Source: Ruania alkalisoli
GTDB taxonomy: Bacteria > Actinomycetota > Actinomycetes > Actinomycetales > Beutenbergiaceae
Assembly (NCBI RefSeq): GCF_014960965.1
Contig: NZ_CP063169.1
Span: 1,583,581-1,647,580, forward strand
Direction: 5' to 3'
DNA: 64,000 bases
Shown: in pieces, positions 16,277 through 26,233 of the stretch
Position numbering within the stretch: the first letter of the stretch is position 1
How the letters are laid out: every line of letters starts with the position of its first letter
Notes under the pieces: model-generated
What the model saw: the letters and a program-made list of their open reading frames with translations, nothing else
What the model was told of the DNA's origin: nothing
The model's database searches: none
Translations under genes and position numbers: made by a program

Positions 16277-17155
16277 TCAGCCTTGGCTCTGCGGCACCCG
16301 GAGCATCCCCTCCTGGGCGATCGTCGCGACCAGCCTGCCACTGCGGTCGAACACCTTCGCCTCACCCAGGCCACGACCACCCTGGGCGGAGGGCGAGGAC
16401 TGCGCGAACAGCAACCACTCCCCAGCGTCGACATCCCGGTGCCACCACATGGCGTGGTCGAGACTGGCCACACTCGCTTCCCTGGTCATCCACGACAGGC
16501 CGTGTCTGCGCATGATCGGCTCCAGCATCACCTGATCGCACGCGTAGGCCAGCATGGCCCGCTGCTGTAGCTGATCACCGGGGATCGGTGCCCGTGCCCG
16601 CATCCACAGGAACTGCCGGTCCGAGTGTTCTGCGGCAGGTCCGGTGAACAGGTTCCCGCTGACATGGCGCAGATCGAAGGCGCCGTTGCGGTAGAAGAAC
16701 TGCGCGACCGGGTGGTCGAGCGAGTTGAACAGGGCCACCGAGCTCGGCAGCGACTCCGGCTCGGGTACCTCCGGCATCGGATCAGCATGGTCCAGTCCTG
16801 GCTGCTCGGATTGGAAGCTCGCGATCATCGACAGGATCGGCTTGCCGGATTGCAGCGCGTGGGTCCGCCGAGCGCTGAACGATCGACCATCTCGCAGCCG
16901 CTCCACGGCAAACGTGATCGGATCCTCCAGCGACCCGGGCCGCAGGAAGTAGCCATGGACTGAGTGCGGTAGTCGGCCGGGGTCCATCGTGCGCCCGGCG
17001 GCCAGCAGCGCTTGCGCGAGCACCTGCCCGCCGTAGACGCGGCCGTGCAGCTGTGGCAACGAGGTTCCGACGAAGGTGTCAGCGTCGGTCTGCTCCAGGT
17101 CGAGCGCAGCCAGCACCGCGGCCAGCGGCATCGGCTCCTCGCGGTGTTCGCTCAT
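16277..17155 (-). CDS. tesB: Acyl-CoA thioesterase II
   Basis: 292 residues. Double hot-dog protein of the TesB family, hydrolysing medium and long acyl-CoAs. Typical segments are GRVYGGQVLAQAL, HSVHGYFLRPG and the catalytic Asp in SLDHAMWWHRD. The ATG at 17155 overlaps the globin stop (ATGA) with GAGGAG just upstream, which fixes the start and makes it co-translated with the globin gene. Confidence 0.94.
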   Translation of the reverse strand: MSEHREEPMPLAAVLAALDLEQTDADTFVGTSLPQLHGRVYGGQVLAQALLAAGRTMDPGRLPHSVHGYFLRPGSLEDPITFAVERLRDGRSFSARRTHALQSGKPILSMIASFQSEQPGLDHADPMPEVPEPESLPSSVALFNSLDHPVAQFFYRNGAFDLRHVSGNLFTGPAAEHSDRQFLWMRARAPIPGDQLQQRAMLAYACDQVMLEPIMRRHGLSWMTREASVASLDHAMWWHRDVDAGEWLLFAQSSPSAQGGRGLGEAKVFDRSGRLVATIAQEGMLRVPQSQG

Positions 17156-17616
17156 CACTCCTCCTCGAAGGTGTTCACCAGGGAGTGCGCGGCGCGCTCC
17201 AGGTAGTCCCACAGTGTGGCGCGCTGGATGGGGGCCAGGTCGGCTTCGTCCACGGCCACACGCATGAAGTCCAGCCACCGGTCTCGGGCGGCGGGGGAGA
17301 CCCGGAACGGCGCGTGCCGCATCCGCAGTCGCGGGTGACCGCGGGTCTCGGAATAGGTGGTCGGCCCGCCCCAGTACTGCTCGAGGAACATCCGCAGCCG
17401 GTCCTCGGCGGGCCCGAGATCGGCATCGGGGTACATCGGGCGCAGCAGGTCATCGCCGGCGACTTGCTCGTAGAAGCGGTGCACGATGCGGCGGAAGGTC
17501 GCTTCGCCGCCGACCGCTTCGTAGAAGGAGGGCTGGCGTTCGCTACGCAGCGGCCCCGCGGCGGATAGCCCCAGGGTGGGGCGGTTGCCTGCAGCGCTCT
17601 CGGGATTGGTGCTCAC
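17155..17616 (-). CDS. glbO: Group II truncated haemoglobin
   Basis: 153 residues. Two-on-two haem globin, probably binding O2. Visible features: [19 protein letters not shown] (helices A-B with the B10 Tyr), [26 protein letters not shown], the proximal His in RMRHAPF and Trp at G8 in RDRWLDFM, the trHbII/GlbO pattern. It has about 20 extra N-terminal residues. The stop overlaps the tesB start, as part of a two-gene unit. Confidence 0.94.
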   Translation of the reverse strand: MSTNPESAAGNRPTLGLSAAGPLRSERQPSFYEAVGGEATFRRIVHRFYEQVAGDDLLRPMYPDADLGPAEDRLRMFLEQYWGGPTTYSETRGHPRLRMRHAPFRVSPAARDRWLDFMRVAVDEADLAPIQRATLWDYLERAAHSLVNTFEEE

Positions 17617-17714
17617 CGTCCCAGCGTAAGAGATCGCGCGGACGGGCGTAGCCGACGCACGACGGCAGATGCGAGCCGGGCGACCTGTCCATGGTCCTCA
17701 GCAGGCCGTTCCCG

Positions 17715-19397
17715 CTACAGCGCCAGGTCGGCGAGTACGGGGAGCGCCTCACGCACCGCGCGCCGTGCGCCGTCTGCACTGTCCGCGGCGAGAGCGAGCC
17801 CGGCCGCCGCCTGGCACTCCTGGTGGGTCACCGCGCCGAGTAGGGCGGCTACGTCCCCCAACGCCCGTGGTGTCATCGACAGGCTCGCTACGCCCAGTCC
17901 CACCAGCACGGCAGCCAGAGCCGGTGAAGCGGCGGCCTCTCCGCAGACCCCGACAGGGCGTCCCTGCGCCTGTCCACCCATGCATGTGAGCTGGATCAGC
18001 CGCAGCACCGCCGGGTCCCACGGGGTAGACAGGGGTGCGAGCGCACCCAGGAGCCGGTCGGCCGCGAGGGTGTACTGCACGAGGTCGTTGGTGCCGATCG
18101 AGGCGAACGCAGCGCGTGCCAGCAGCGGCCCGGCGAGCAAGGCTGCGCTGGGCACTTCGACCATCACCCCGGCAGTCCGGAGCCCGTGTGCCGTACAGCG
18201 AGCCACGAAGTCCTCGGCCTCGGCCACCCGGCTGATCATCGGAGCCATGACCCACACGTCCGCCTCGTGCTCGCCGGCGGCCCGGGCGATCGCCATCAGC
18301 TGGTGGTCGAGGACGTCCGGGTTCTGCCACGACGTGCGGTAGCCGCGTACCCCCAGCGCGGGGTTGGTCTCGTCGGTATCTGTCAGGAACGGGAGTGGCT
18401 TGTCCGCCCCGGCGTCCAGGGTGCGGATCACGACCTTCTTCCCTGCGAACGCCGCCATCACGGGCCCATAGGCCGCGACCTGCTCGTCGATGGTGGGCTC
18501 GTCGTCCCGATCCAGGAAGCAGAACTCAGTCCGGAACAGGCCCACCCCCTCGGCTCCCGAGGCGGCGGCGGGCTCGGCGTCTTCCGCCTCCCCGACGTTC
18601 GCGAGCAGCTCTACCCGATGGCCGTCCTTCGTGGTGCCCGGGGGAGTGAACGTGCGCACGGTGGTCCGCTCGCGGGCTGCAGTTACCGCTTCCTCGGACG
18701 GGTCCAGGTAGACCTGACCGGCCCCACCGTCGACGAGGACGACCATGTCGGTGCTGATCTGCTCGACTGCCTGCCCGATACCGACGACGGCGGGGATGCC
18801 GATCGCCCGGGCGAGGATTGCGGTGTGCGAGGTAGGTCCGCCCTCTTCGGTGACAAGACCGCGGACGACCTCCGGATCCAGTTGCGCCGTATCGGCTGGA
18901 GCCAGGTCGCGGGCGAGGAGGATGAACGGTTCCTCCCGGCGCGGCACTCCCGGCGTGGGCGCGCCCAGCAGGTGCGCCACGATCCGGTCCCGCACGTCGA
19001 TCACGTCGCGCGCACGTTCGGCGAGGTAGCCGCCGAGCGACTCGAACTGGTCGGCAACCGCACCCGCGGCCTCCCAGATTGCCCGCTCTGGGCTGACCCT
19101 GTCCGCGCGCACCCGCTCCTGGGCATCACGCACCAGCGTCGGGTCCTGGGCGATCTGCGCTGTGGCCTCCAGCACATCTCGTGCCGTGCCGTCGGTCGCC
19201 TCCGCTCGGTCGGCCAGGTCTCTCCCGACGGCGCTGGCCGCCTCCGCGATGGCCGCAGCGCTGGCCTCGGGATCGGCCGAGCTGCGCCGTTTCGGTGGCT
19301 CACCGGCGGCACTGGTCATCCACACCGCCGGACCGGCGGCGCGCCCTGGTGAGACACCTGCTCCCGAGATGACTACCGGATGGTCGCCGTGCGTCAT
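17715..19397 (-). CDS. ptsI: PTS enzyme I (phosphoenolpyruvate-protein phosphotransferase)
   Basis: 560 residues from the ATG at 19397 with GGGGAGG upstream. Transfers phosphate from PEP to HPr. The phosphorylated His is H191 in EEGGPTSHTAILAR; the PEP-binding domain shows GVGLFRTEFCFL, ASIGTNDLVQYTLAADR and the C-terminal GVCGEAAASP motif. Divergent from the EIIB gene across 117 bp. HPr is not in the window. Confidence 0.95.
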   Translation of the reverse strand: MTHGDHPVVISGAGVSPGRAAGPAVWMTSAAGEPPKRRSSADPEASAAAIAEAASAVGRDLADRAEATDGTARDVLEATAQIAQDPTLVRDAQERVRADRVSPERAIWEAAGAVADQFESLGGYLAERARDVIDVRDRIVAHLLGAPTPGVPRREEPFILLARDLAPADTAQLDPEVVRGLVTEEGGPTSHTAILARAIGIPAVVGIGQAVEQISTDMVVLVDGGAGQVYLDPSEEAVTAARERTTVRTFTPPGTTKDGHRVELLANVGEAEDAEPAAASGAEGVGLFRTEFCFLDRDDEPTIDEQVAAYGPVMAAFAGKKVVIRTLDAGADKPLPFLTDTDETNPALGVRGYRTSWQNPDVLDHQLMAIARAAGEHEADVWVMAPMISRVAEAEDFVARCTAHGLRTAGVMVEVPSAALLAGPLLARAAFASIGTNDLVQYTLAADRLLGALAPLSTPWDPAVLRLIQLTCMGGQAQGRPVGVCGEAAASPALAAVLVGLGVASLSMTPRALGDVAALLGAVTHQECQAAAGLALAADSADGARRAVREALPVLADLAL

Positions 19398-19514
19398 GGA
19401 TCGCCTCCCCGTCGTTGGTTGCTGATCATTGTGCTGGTGGGCAGTGCCCAGGGCCACGCGGTTGTAGAGTGGGATGTATCACAGAGCGATCACATCGACG
19501 AAGAAGGAGTGGAC

Positions 19515-19754
19515 GTGACGAAGGCTGAAGAGTTCCTCGCGGCACTGGGCGGCGACCAGAACGTGGTCGACCTGGAGCCGTGCATCACGCGGTTGCGGGT
19601 CGAGGTGACCGACCCGGGGCTCGTGAACGAGGACGGCCTACGTTCACACGGTGCCTTCGGTGTGGTGCGGTCCGGTCGCGTGGTGCAAGTGGTCGTTGGG
19701 CCGGAGGCGGATGATCTTGCTGCCGAGATTGACGGGCTGCGCTCGGGGGCTTGA
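19515..19754 (+). CDS. Free-standing PTS EIIB of the glucose/GlcNAc family
   Basis: 79 residues beginning VTKAEEFLAALGGDQNVVDL. Glucose-family EIIB domain with the phosphorylated Cys23 in EPCITRLRVEV. GTG start at 19515 with AAGGAG five bases upstream; a GTG at 19509 overlaps that site. Normally this domain is fused to EIIC (NagE/PtsG); here it stands alone and no EIIC lies in the window. Divergent to ptsI, it precedes malQ and the EIIA gene, and probably works with an unlinked permease subunit. Confidence 0.88.
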   Translation: MTKAEEFLAALGGDQNVVDLEPCITRLRVEVTDPGLVNEDGLRSHGAFGVVRSGRVVQVVVGPEADDLAAEIDGLRSGA

Positions 19755-19924
19755 CCCTGCGGACGCTGGTCGGAGTGCGGTGCCGATATCAACTGCTGGT
19801 GCCGACGCGCCCGTCACCAGTGTCTCTGGCAGGATCGGGCCAAGCAGATCATGGTGAGCCGGATCGATGCTGGAGCGGACCGCCATGCCGCCGAACCGAC
19901 TGATGGGGAGCGTTGGACCACGCC

Positions 19925-22066
19925 GTGACCGAAGTGAGCACTGACGCCCTGAGTGAAGACTTGCGTGCGCTCGCGGCTACCTACGGGGTGGCGACCGACT
20001 TCTGGGATTTCCACGGCGAGCACCGGGACGTCCCGGCTGCCACGGTGCGTGCTGCGCTCGCTGCGATGGGAGTGCGAGCCGGCTCCGCTGAGGAGATCCT
20101 CGCCGAGCGCACCCGCGCCGATCTCGCGCCGTGGCGCCGCGTGCTGCCTCCGTGCGTGGTGATGAGGCAGGGGACTGAAGCCACCGTGCCCGTCCATGTC
20201 GACGACGGTATGGCAGTGCGGGCACATGTGGTGCTCGAGTCCGCAGGCATCGTCGAGCTCGCACAGTCGGATCGCTGGGTCGAGCCGCGAACGATCGACG
20301 GTCGGTCCGTCGGTGAGGCGACCTTCATCTTGCCGGACGATCTGCCGCTGGGATGGCATGAGGTCGTGGTTGTGGTCGGGCTCGACGAGGAGAGCCGTGC
20401 ACCGCTGGCCGTCACCCCGGTCACACTCTCGCTCCCGCAGTTGCGAGAGGACCTCGGAGGCCGCGCGTGGGGCCTGATGGCGCAGTTGTACTCGGTGCGC
20501 TCCCACCGCTCGTGGGGCATCGGGGACTTTGCGGACCTGGCCGAGCTCGGGGCGCTCGGGGCCGAGGTCGGGGCGGATTTCTTGCTCATCAACCCGGTGC
20601 ATGCGGCCGAGCCGAGCGTTCCGATCACGCCGTCTCCCTACCTGCCGGCGACGAGACGGTTCGTCAACCCGATCTACATCCGTCCCGAAGAGGTTGCCGA
20701 AGCGGCGTACCTGCCCAATAACCAGCGCACGCTCCTGGAGTGGGGAGCACAGTCGGTGCAGGTCATGAACACCGATGCTTCGCCCTTGGACCGGGATGAG
20801 GTCTGGCAGGAGAAGAAGTCGGCTCTCGAGACGATCTTTGCCGCGGGCAGAAGCCGCTCGCGACAGGGCGAGTTCGACCGGTTCCGCACTGAACAGGGAC
20901 AGGGTCTGGAGGACTTCGCACTGTGGTGCGCCGCCCGGGAATCCTTCGGTTCGGATCAGTGGCCCCTCACCGACGGCGCCACCTCGGGGGCGATTGCCGC
21001 GCTGCGTCGTCAATTGGCGGAACGGGTCACCTTCCACTGCTGGTTGCAGTGGGTGGCAGATGAGCAGTTGGCCAGGGCACAGCGGGTCGCGCGCGAGGCC
21101 GGTATGCGGATCGGAATCATGCAGGACCTGGCGGTCGGCGTGCATCCGGACGGGGCCGACTCGTGGTCGATGCGGCACGTGCTCGCCCGGGGGATGTCGG
21201 TCGGCGCGCCGCCGGACATGTACAACCAGCAGGGTCAGGACTGGTCCCAGCCGCCGTGGCGGCCCGATGCACTCGCCGAGGTGGGGTATGCCCCCGTGCG
21301 CGATCTGGTCCGTACGGCACTGCGTCATGCGGGTGCGCTCCGGGTTGACCACATCATGGGTCTGTTCCGGTTGTGGTGGATACCCCACGGATGCAGCGCG
21401 GGCGAGGGTACCTACGTCAGCTACGACCACGAGGCGATGGTCGGCGTGCTGGCGCTGGAGGCGCACCGGGCCGGGGCCGTGGTGATCGGTGAAGACCTGG
21501 GAACGGTCGAACCGTGGGTGCGCGACTACCTGAGCGAACGGGGAGTGCTGGGCACGTCGGTGCTGTGGTTTGAACAGGAGGATGCTCGTCCCAGGCCGCC
21601 GGAGGACTACCGCGAGCTGGTGCTCGCGACCGTCACCACCCACGATTTGCCGCCCACCGCCGGCTACCTGGCCGAGGAGCACGTCGATCTGCGGCACCGT
21701 CTCGGACTGCTGACTGAACCGGTGGAACGCGTACGACTGGCCGCACGAATCGAGCGAGAACGCATGCTCCAGGGTTTGCGTGAGCGGTTCCTGCTGCCTG
21801 AGGACCCCACGGAGCGGCAGATTGTGGAGGCCCTGCATCGCTACATTGCCCAGACACCCGCCGTCCTGGTGGGGGTCTCGCTCGCCGATGCGGTGGGTGA
21901 GCGCCGCGCTCAGAACCAACCCGGCACCGACACCGAGTACCCGAACTGGAAGATCCCGTTGGCTGACGGTGCCGAACAGGCTGTGCTCGTCGAGGATCTT
22001 CCGGGCAACGCCCGGTTCGCGTCGCTGCTGACGGCCCTGACCCACGAGCTCCGCGAACGTGGGTGA
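19925..22066 (+). CDS. malQ: 4-alpha-glucanotransferase (amylomaltase)
   Basis: About 713 residues. GH77 enzyme that disproportionates maltodextrins. Active-site elements: nucleophile Asp in ALRVDHIMGLFR, acid/base Glu in VIGEDLGTVEPW, and Asp in TTHDLPPTAGYL. The long N-terminal domain is typical of actinobacterial MalQ. The start is unsettled: a TTG (19913) is only two bases from GGGGAG, the GTG at 19925 is fourteen bases from it. Stop is nine bases before the EIIA gene, suggesting one transcript. Confidence 0.93.
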   Translation: MTEVSTDALSEDLRALAATYGVATDFWDFHGEHRDVPAATVRAALAAMGVRAGSAEEILAERTRADLAPWRRVLPPCVVMRQGTEATVPVHVDDGMAVRAHVVLESAGIVELAQSDRWVEPRTIDGRSVGEATFILPDDLPLGWHEVVVVVGLDEESRAPLAVTPVTLSLPQLREDLGGRAWGLMAQLYSVRSHRSWGIGDFADLAELGALGAEVGADFLLINPVHAAEPSVPITPSPYLPATRRFVNPIYIRPEEVAEAAYLPNNQRTLLEWGAQSVQVMNTDASPLDRDEVWQEKKSALETIFAAGRSRSRQGEFDRFRTEQGQGLEDFALWCAARESFGSDQWPLTDGATSGAIAALRRQLAERVTFHCWLQWVADEQLARAQRVAREAGMRIGIMQDLAVGVHPDGADSWSMRHVLARGMSVGAPPDMYNQQGQDWSQPPWRPDALAEVGYAPVRDLVRTALRHAGALRVDHIMGLFRLWWIPHGCSAGEGTYVSYDHEAMVGVLALEAHRAGAVVIGEDLGTVEPWVRDYLSERGVLGTSVLWFEQEDARPRPPEDYRELVLATVTTHDLPPTAGYLAEEHVDLRHRLGLLTEPVERVRLAARIERERMLQGLRERFLLPEDPTERQIVEALHRYIAQTPAVLVGVSLADAVGERRAQNQPGTDTEYPNWKIPLADGAEQAVLVEDLPGNARFASLLTALTHELRERG

Positions 22067-22075
22067 GGACGGTCG

Positions 22076-22540
22076 ATGACGCTGCATGTGCTCGCCCCGG
22101 TGTCAGGGGACGTGATGGCGATGTCGCAGGTTCCGGACCCGGTCTTCGCGCAGGAGATCGTCGGCCCTGGGGCCGCCATCGACCCGTTGACTGCCGCCGG
22201 TGGTGACCCCGTGGACGTGCTCGCCCCGATCTCCGGGCGCATCCTGAAACTACACCCGCACGCCTTCGTGGTGGTGGCTGCGTCGGGTCAGGGGGTGCTG
22301 GTGCATCTGGGTGTCGACACGGTCCAACTCGGCGGCGAGGGCTTCACTGTGCATGTGGCCGAGGGTGAGAGCGTGGAACGACGTCAGCGGATGGTGACAT
22401 TCTCGCCACGGGAGATTGCCGACGGCGGACGCTCGCCCGTGTGTCCGGTGGTCGCGCTGGAGGCGGTGACAGACACGGTACGAGTCAGCCTGCGCGCATC
22501 CGTCCAGGCGGGGGAGCCTCTGTTCGAGTGGATTGGTTGA
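22076..22540 (+). CDS. crr: PTS EIIA of the glucose family
   Basis: 154 residues, a free-standing EIIA-Glc domain. The two active-site histidines are visible: HPHAFVV (about H62) and the phosphoryl-accepting H77 in GQGVLVHLGVDTV. The N-terminal VLAPVSGDVMAMSQVPDPVFAQ is the family start. Nine bases behind malQ. EIIA-Glc can both feed EIIB and act as a regulator of carbohydrate enzymes and transporters, which makes the coupling to malQ notable. Confidence 0.93.
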   Translation: MTLHVLAPVSGDVMAMSQVPDPVFAQEIVGPGAAIDPLTAAGGDPVDVLAPISGRILKLHPHAFVVVAASGQGVLVHLGVDTVQLGGEGFTVHVAEGESVERRQRMVTFSPREIADGGRSPVCPVVALEAVTDTVRVSLRASVQAGEPLFEWIG

Positions 22541-22544
22541 GGGC

Positions 22545-25125
22545 TCAGCCCGCCGAACGGTCCGCCTGCTGTGCGGCCAGGGCTCGTCGTACCGTGTCGC
22601 GGTTCTCCAGCATCAGGCGGCGCAGCGCCGGCGTCCGGTCGCCGAGCTGATCGAGGAAGGCGTCGGTGCGGGTGAGTACGTCCACCCCGGTCGAGGTGTC
22701 GATGTCGGCGATCCGGGAAGGGTACAGACCGACCACGATGTTCTGTGCGATCTCGTTCGTACGTTCGGCCCACACTCCCTCGATCGCTTCGAAGTAGCGA
22801 TCAGCGAAGCCGGCCAGCAGGGCTCGGCCTGCCTGCCCGTGCACGCGTGCGAAGCCAGCGATCAGAGCGCTCTGGACGGCATTCGGGAGGTCGCCGGCAT
22901 CCACCACGGAGGCCCAGACAGCCTCCTTGGCCTCCCTCGTCGGCAGGGACGCCCGGGCAGCTGCCGCGGCTCTGCGTCCGGCCGCGGTGGAGTCGCTCCT
23001 CCTCAGCCGCGATCTCGCGCTCGCCGACCGCCCCCAACGCTGCTAGGCCGCTCAGGAGTTCCCATCGCAGATCGGTGTCCACGGTCAGACCCTCGAGAGT
23101 TGTCTCGCCCGCGAGTATCCCGGTCAGTGTGGCACGGTGCTGTGCGGTGGTCGCGTGGGTCGCGAACGCCTTGAGGAGCTGGAACTGACTGTCCGACCCA
23201 GGTGCGGCTGCGTTGGCGAGGTCCCAGAGTCGATCCGCGACGGTAGTCCTGACGCGTTCGGAGTTCGCCGGGTCGGTGTAGAAGGTCACGGTGGTGGCGA
23301 GTTGGCGCAGCAGCACCAACGCCATGGTGGAGTCGGTCTCGGCACCAACACTGTCCGTCACCATGTCGATGAAGCGACGCGCTGGCCACTCCCCGTCCCG
23401 GGTCATGTCCCACGCGGAGCTCCAGACCAGGGAGCGGGGAAGGGAATCGGTGAAGTCACTCAGGTGTTCGACGGCAGTCTCCAGCGACTGCGGGTCGAGG
23501 CGGACCTTCGCGTACGCCAGGTCCTCGTCATTGACCAGGATCAGCTGCGGTCGGTCGATCCCGACGAAGTCCGGCACCGGGGTGCTTGCCCCGTCGATGT
23601 CGAGTTCGACCCGGTGGGTGCGCCGCAGATGCCCCTTGCCATCGATGTCATAGCCGCCGACCGCAATGCGGTGCGGGCGCAGAGCCGGGTGCTCGTCGGG
23701 CGCCTCCTGGCTGATGAAGAAGGAGGCGATCCTGCCCATGGAGTCCACCTCGATCTGCGGACGCAGCGTGGTCACGCCTGACTCTTGCAGCCACACACGT
23801 GACCAAGCGCTCAAGTCGCGACCACTGGTGGCTTCCAGCTCGGCGAGCAGATCGCGCAGCTCGGTGTTGCCGCGGGCATGCTTGCGGAAGTACGCCTGCA
23901 CGCCGGCGAGGAAGGCCTCCTGCCCAACCCACGCGACGAGTTGCTTGAGCACCGAGGCGCCCTTGGCGTAGGTGATGCCGTCGAAGTTGACCTCGACGTC
24001 CTCGAGGTCGTTGATCTCGGCCACGATGGGATGGGTGGTCGGCAGCTGGTCCTGCCGGTAGGCCCACGACTTCTCCAGTGAACTGAACGTGGTCCACGCC
24101 TGCGTCCACCGCGTGGCTTCAGCGGTGGCCAGCGTGGAGGCGTACTCGGCGAACGACTCGTTCAACCACAGGTCGTTCCACCAGCGCATGGTGACCAGAT
24201 CGCCGAACCACATGTGTGCGAGCTCGTGCAGGATCGTCACGGCTCGCCGTTCGATCGTGGCCTCGGGCACCTTGGACCGGAAGATGTAGTTCTCCACGAA
24301 GGTCACGCAGCCGGCGTTCTCCATCGCACCGGCGTTGAACTCCGGCACGAACAACTGGTCGTACTTCTCGAACGGGTAGGCCATGTCGAAGGCCTCCTCG
24401 TAGAAGGCGAACCCGGCGCGGGTGATGTCGAGGACGTTCTCCGTGTCCAGGTGCTCGGCGAGCGAGGCCCGGCAGAACACGCCGAGCGGGATAGTCCTGC
24501 CGTCGCGTGAGACCAGTTCTCCGGTCTCACGGTGGTACGGGCCGGCCACGAGAGCCGTGACATAGCACGGCAAGATCCCGGTGGGCTCGAAGGTCCAGGT
24601 GGCTGCGCCGTCGTGGGTCGCTCGAGGTGCGGGAGTGGGGGCATTGGAGACCACCTGCCAGTGCTGGGCAGCGGTGACAGTGAACTGGAAGGTTGCCTTC
24701 AGATCAGGTTGCTCGAAGACGGCGAACATTCTCCGGGTGTCGGCCACCTCGAACTGGGAGTACAGGTAGATCTCGTCGTCGACCGGATCCACGAACCGGT
24801 GCAGCCCCTCACCGGTGTTCATGTAGGCACAATCGGCCACCACGTGGAGTTCGTTCTCGGCCCGGAGGCCGTCCAGCTGGATCCGTGAATCGGCGAACAC
24901 CAGCTCTGGGTCCAGCGAGACACCGTTGAGGACGATCTCGTGCACAGTCGGCGCGATCAGGTCGATGAACGTGCTCGCTCCGGGGGTGGCAGTGAACCGC
25001 ACCCGCGTCCTCGAGCGGAAAGTTGGTTCGGATCCGGTGAGATCGAGCGCTACCTCGTAGGCGGTGGGTTGGACCGTCGCGGCCCGTTCAGCAGCTTCGA
25101 TACGGGTGAGGTTCTCTCCAGGCAC
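22545..25125 (-). pseudogene. pepN: Aminopeptidase N, frameshifted near the C-terminus
   Basis: M1-family zinc aminopeptidase of normal length (about 860 residues) if one frameshift is repaired. GTG start at 25125 with GAGGAG upstream. GAMEN exopeptidase motif in EFNAGAMENAGC; zinc site HELAHMWFGD with the distal Glu in WLNESFAEY. The frame reads correctly to about 22998 (GEREIAAEEER), then is lost. The family-like sequence DSTAAGRRAAAAARASLP continues in the next frame and ends at 22545. The site follows GAGGAGGAGCG on the coding strand; one missing base explains it. The catalytic domain is intact, so the product could be truncated but folded, or the shift could be a sequencing error. Confidence 0.85.
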
Positions 25126-25241
25126 GAACGTTGCTCCTCATCGATGCGGGTAGACCGGGGTGTGCTACGGCCGGTAGCGCGGTGACACGATCCTGCCATC
25201 ACGACCGCCACGGGAGCGGCGTCCGGCCATAGGGTGGGTCC

Positions 25242-25574
25242 ATGATCGATCAGCGGTGGGTATTTCGCGACGACGTCGAGGCGACGGAGGCAGCCGACGG
25301 GGTCACGCGCCGGGTGCTCGCCTATGACCAGAAGATGATGTGCGTGGAGAACACGTTCGAGACCAGAGCAGTCGGCCCGCTCCACCACCATCCACACACC
25401 CAGATCACCTATGTCGTCAGCGGGGTGTTCGACTTCGAGATCGACGGAGTCGTCAGGACCGTCAGAGCTGGCGATTCGATGCTCAAGTCGAGCAACGTCG
25501 AGCACGGGTGTCTGTGCCGCGAGGCGGGAGTGCTGCTCGACCTGTTCACACCGATGCGAGAGGACTTCGTCTGA
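25242..25574 (+). CDS. Small cupin-domain protein
   Basis: 110 residues, a single cupin barrel. Metal motif 1 is GPLHHHPHTQITYVVSGVFDFEIDG-like (His-x-His ... Glu/Gln) and motif 2 is GDSMLKSSNVEHGC with the second His. Such proteins are isomerases, dioxygenases or sugar-binding regulators; nothing nearby identifies the substrate. ATG at 25242; the ribosome-binding site is weak (GGGTGGG). It is divergent from pepN. Confidence 0.8.
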   Translation: MIDQRWVFRDDVEATEAADGVTRRVLAYDQKMMCVENTFETRAVGPLHHHPHTQITYVVSGVFDFEIDGVVRTVRAGDSMLKSSNVEHGCLCREAGVLLDLFTPMREDFV

Positions 25575-25593
25575 GCGCGCCCCGGCCGGTTGA

Positions 25594-26136
25594 CTACCCG
25601 GGTCGGAGCGCGGCATAGAGCGTCATGTCGCGTCGCACACCGTCGATCTCCTGGTGCGAGCGGAGCACGCCTTCCCGCAGGTAGCCGGCCCGCTCGGCGG
25701 TGCGAAGGGAGGCGACGTTCCACGGTTCGATGTACAGCTCGATCCTGTGCAGAGCCTGGATGCTCCAGCCGAAGCCCGTCAGCGCGATCAGCGCGTCCTT
25801 GGCGTACCCACGTCCACGACATTGCGGTGAGATCGCGTAGCCGCCTACAGCCCGGCCGCTGTCGGATCGCAGGGAGAGGCCAGCGTGGCCGACAGCACGA
25901 TCGGTTTGCTTGTCGGCCACGGCGAACGAATAGCCCGTCCCTTGCTCGGCCCGGGCGAGCTGGCGCGAGATCCACGCTGCGGCCCCGTCGTCGTCGACCC
26001 GCTCAGGCACGGACCCGATGGTGGGGATGTAGGAATCGGCGGCGAACTCCGCCACCAGGTGGGCATCGCTCGCTCTCCAGGGGCGCAGCAGGACCGATCC
26101 TGCTGAGGGTGCCTCGGACGGCCACGCAAGACGCAT
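25594..26136 (-). CDS. GNAT acetyltransferase (RimJ/RimL-like)
   Basis: 180 residues. The arrangement LLRPWRASDAHLVAEF ... PQCRGRGYAKDALIALTGFGW ... RIELYIEPWNVASLRTAERAGYLREGVLR is the RimJ/RimL-type acetyltransferase pattern; CRGRGYAKDAL is the acetyl-CoA loop. Targets may be protein N-termini or small amines. ATG at 26136; the frame extends further upstream but is not family-like. Confidence 0.85.
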   Translation of the reverse strand: MRLAWPSEAPSAGSVLLRPWRASDAHLVAEFAADSYIPTIGSVPERVDDDGAAAWISRQLARAEQGTGYSFAVADKQTDRAVGHAGLSLRSDSGRAVGGYAISPQCRGRGYAKDALIALTGFGWSIQALHRIELYIEPWNVASLRTAERAGYLREGVLRSHQEIDGVRRDMTLYAALRPG

Positions 26137-26233
26137 CCGGCCATCATCCCAGACAGCTCCTCCTCGCGGAATGTCGGACGGTCGTTCTCGGTTGGCGACA
26201 ATGGACATGTCTTGACCTGACGAAGGAGATGTA

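Noticed and set aside
19814-22087. 757-codon open frame on the minus strand opposite malQ
   Set aside because: Shadow of GC3-biased codons; composition (His/Arg/Gln-rich), no ribosome-binding site and no family motifs, while the plus strand has intact GH77 motifs.
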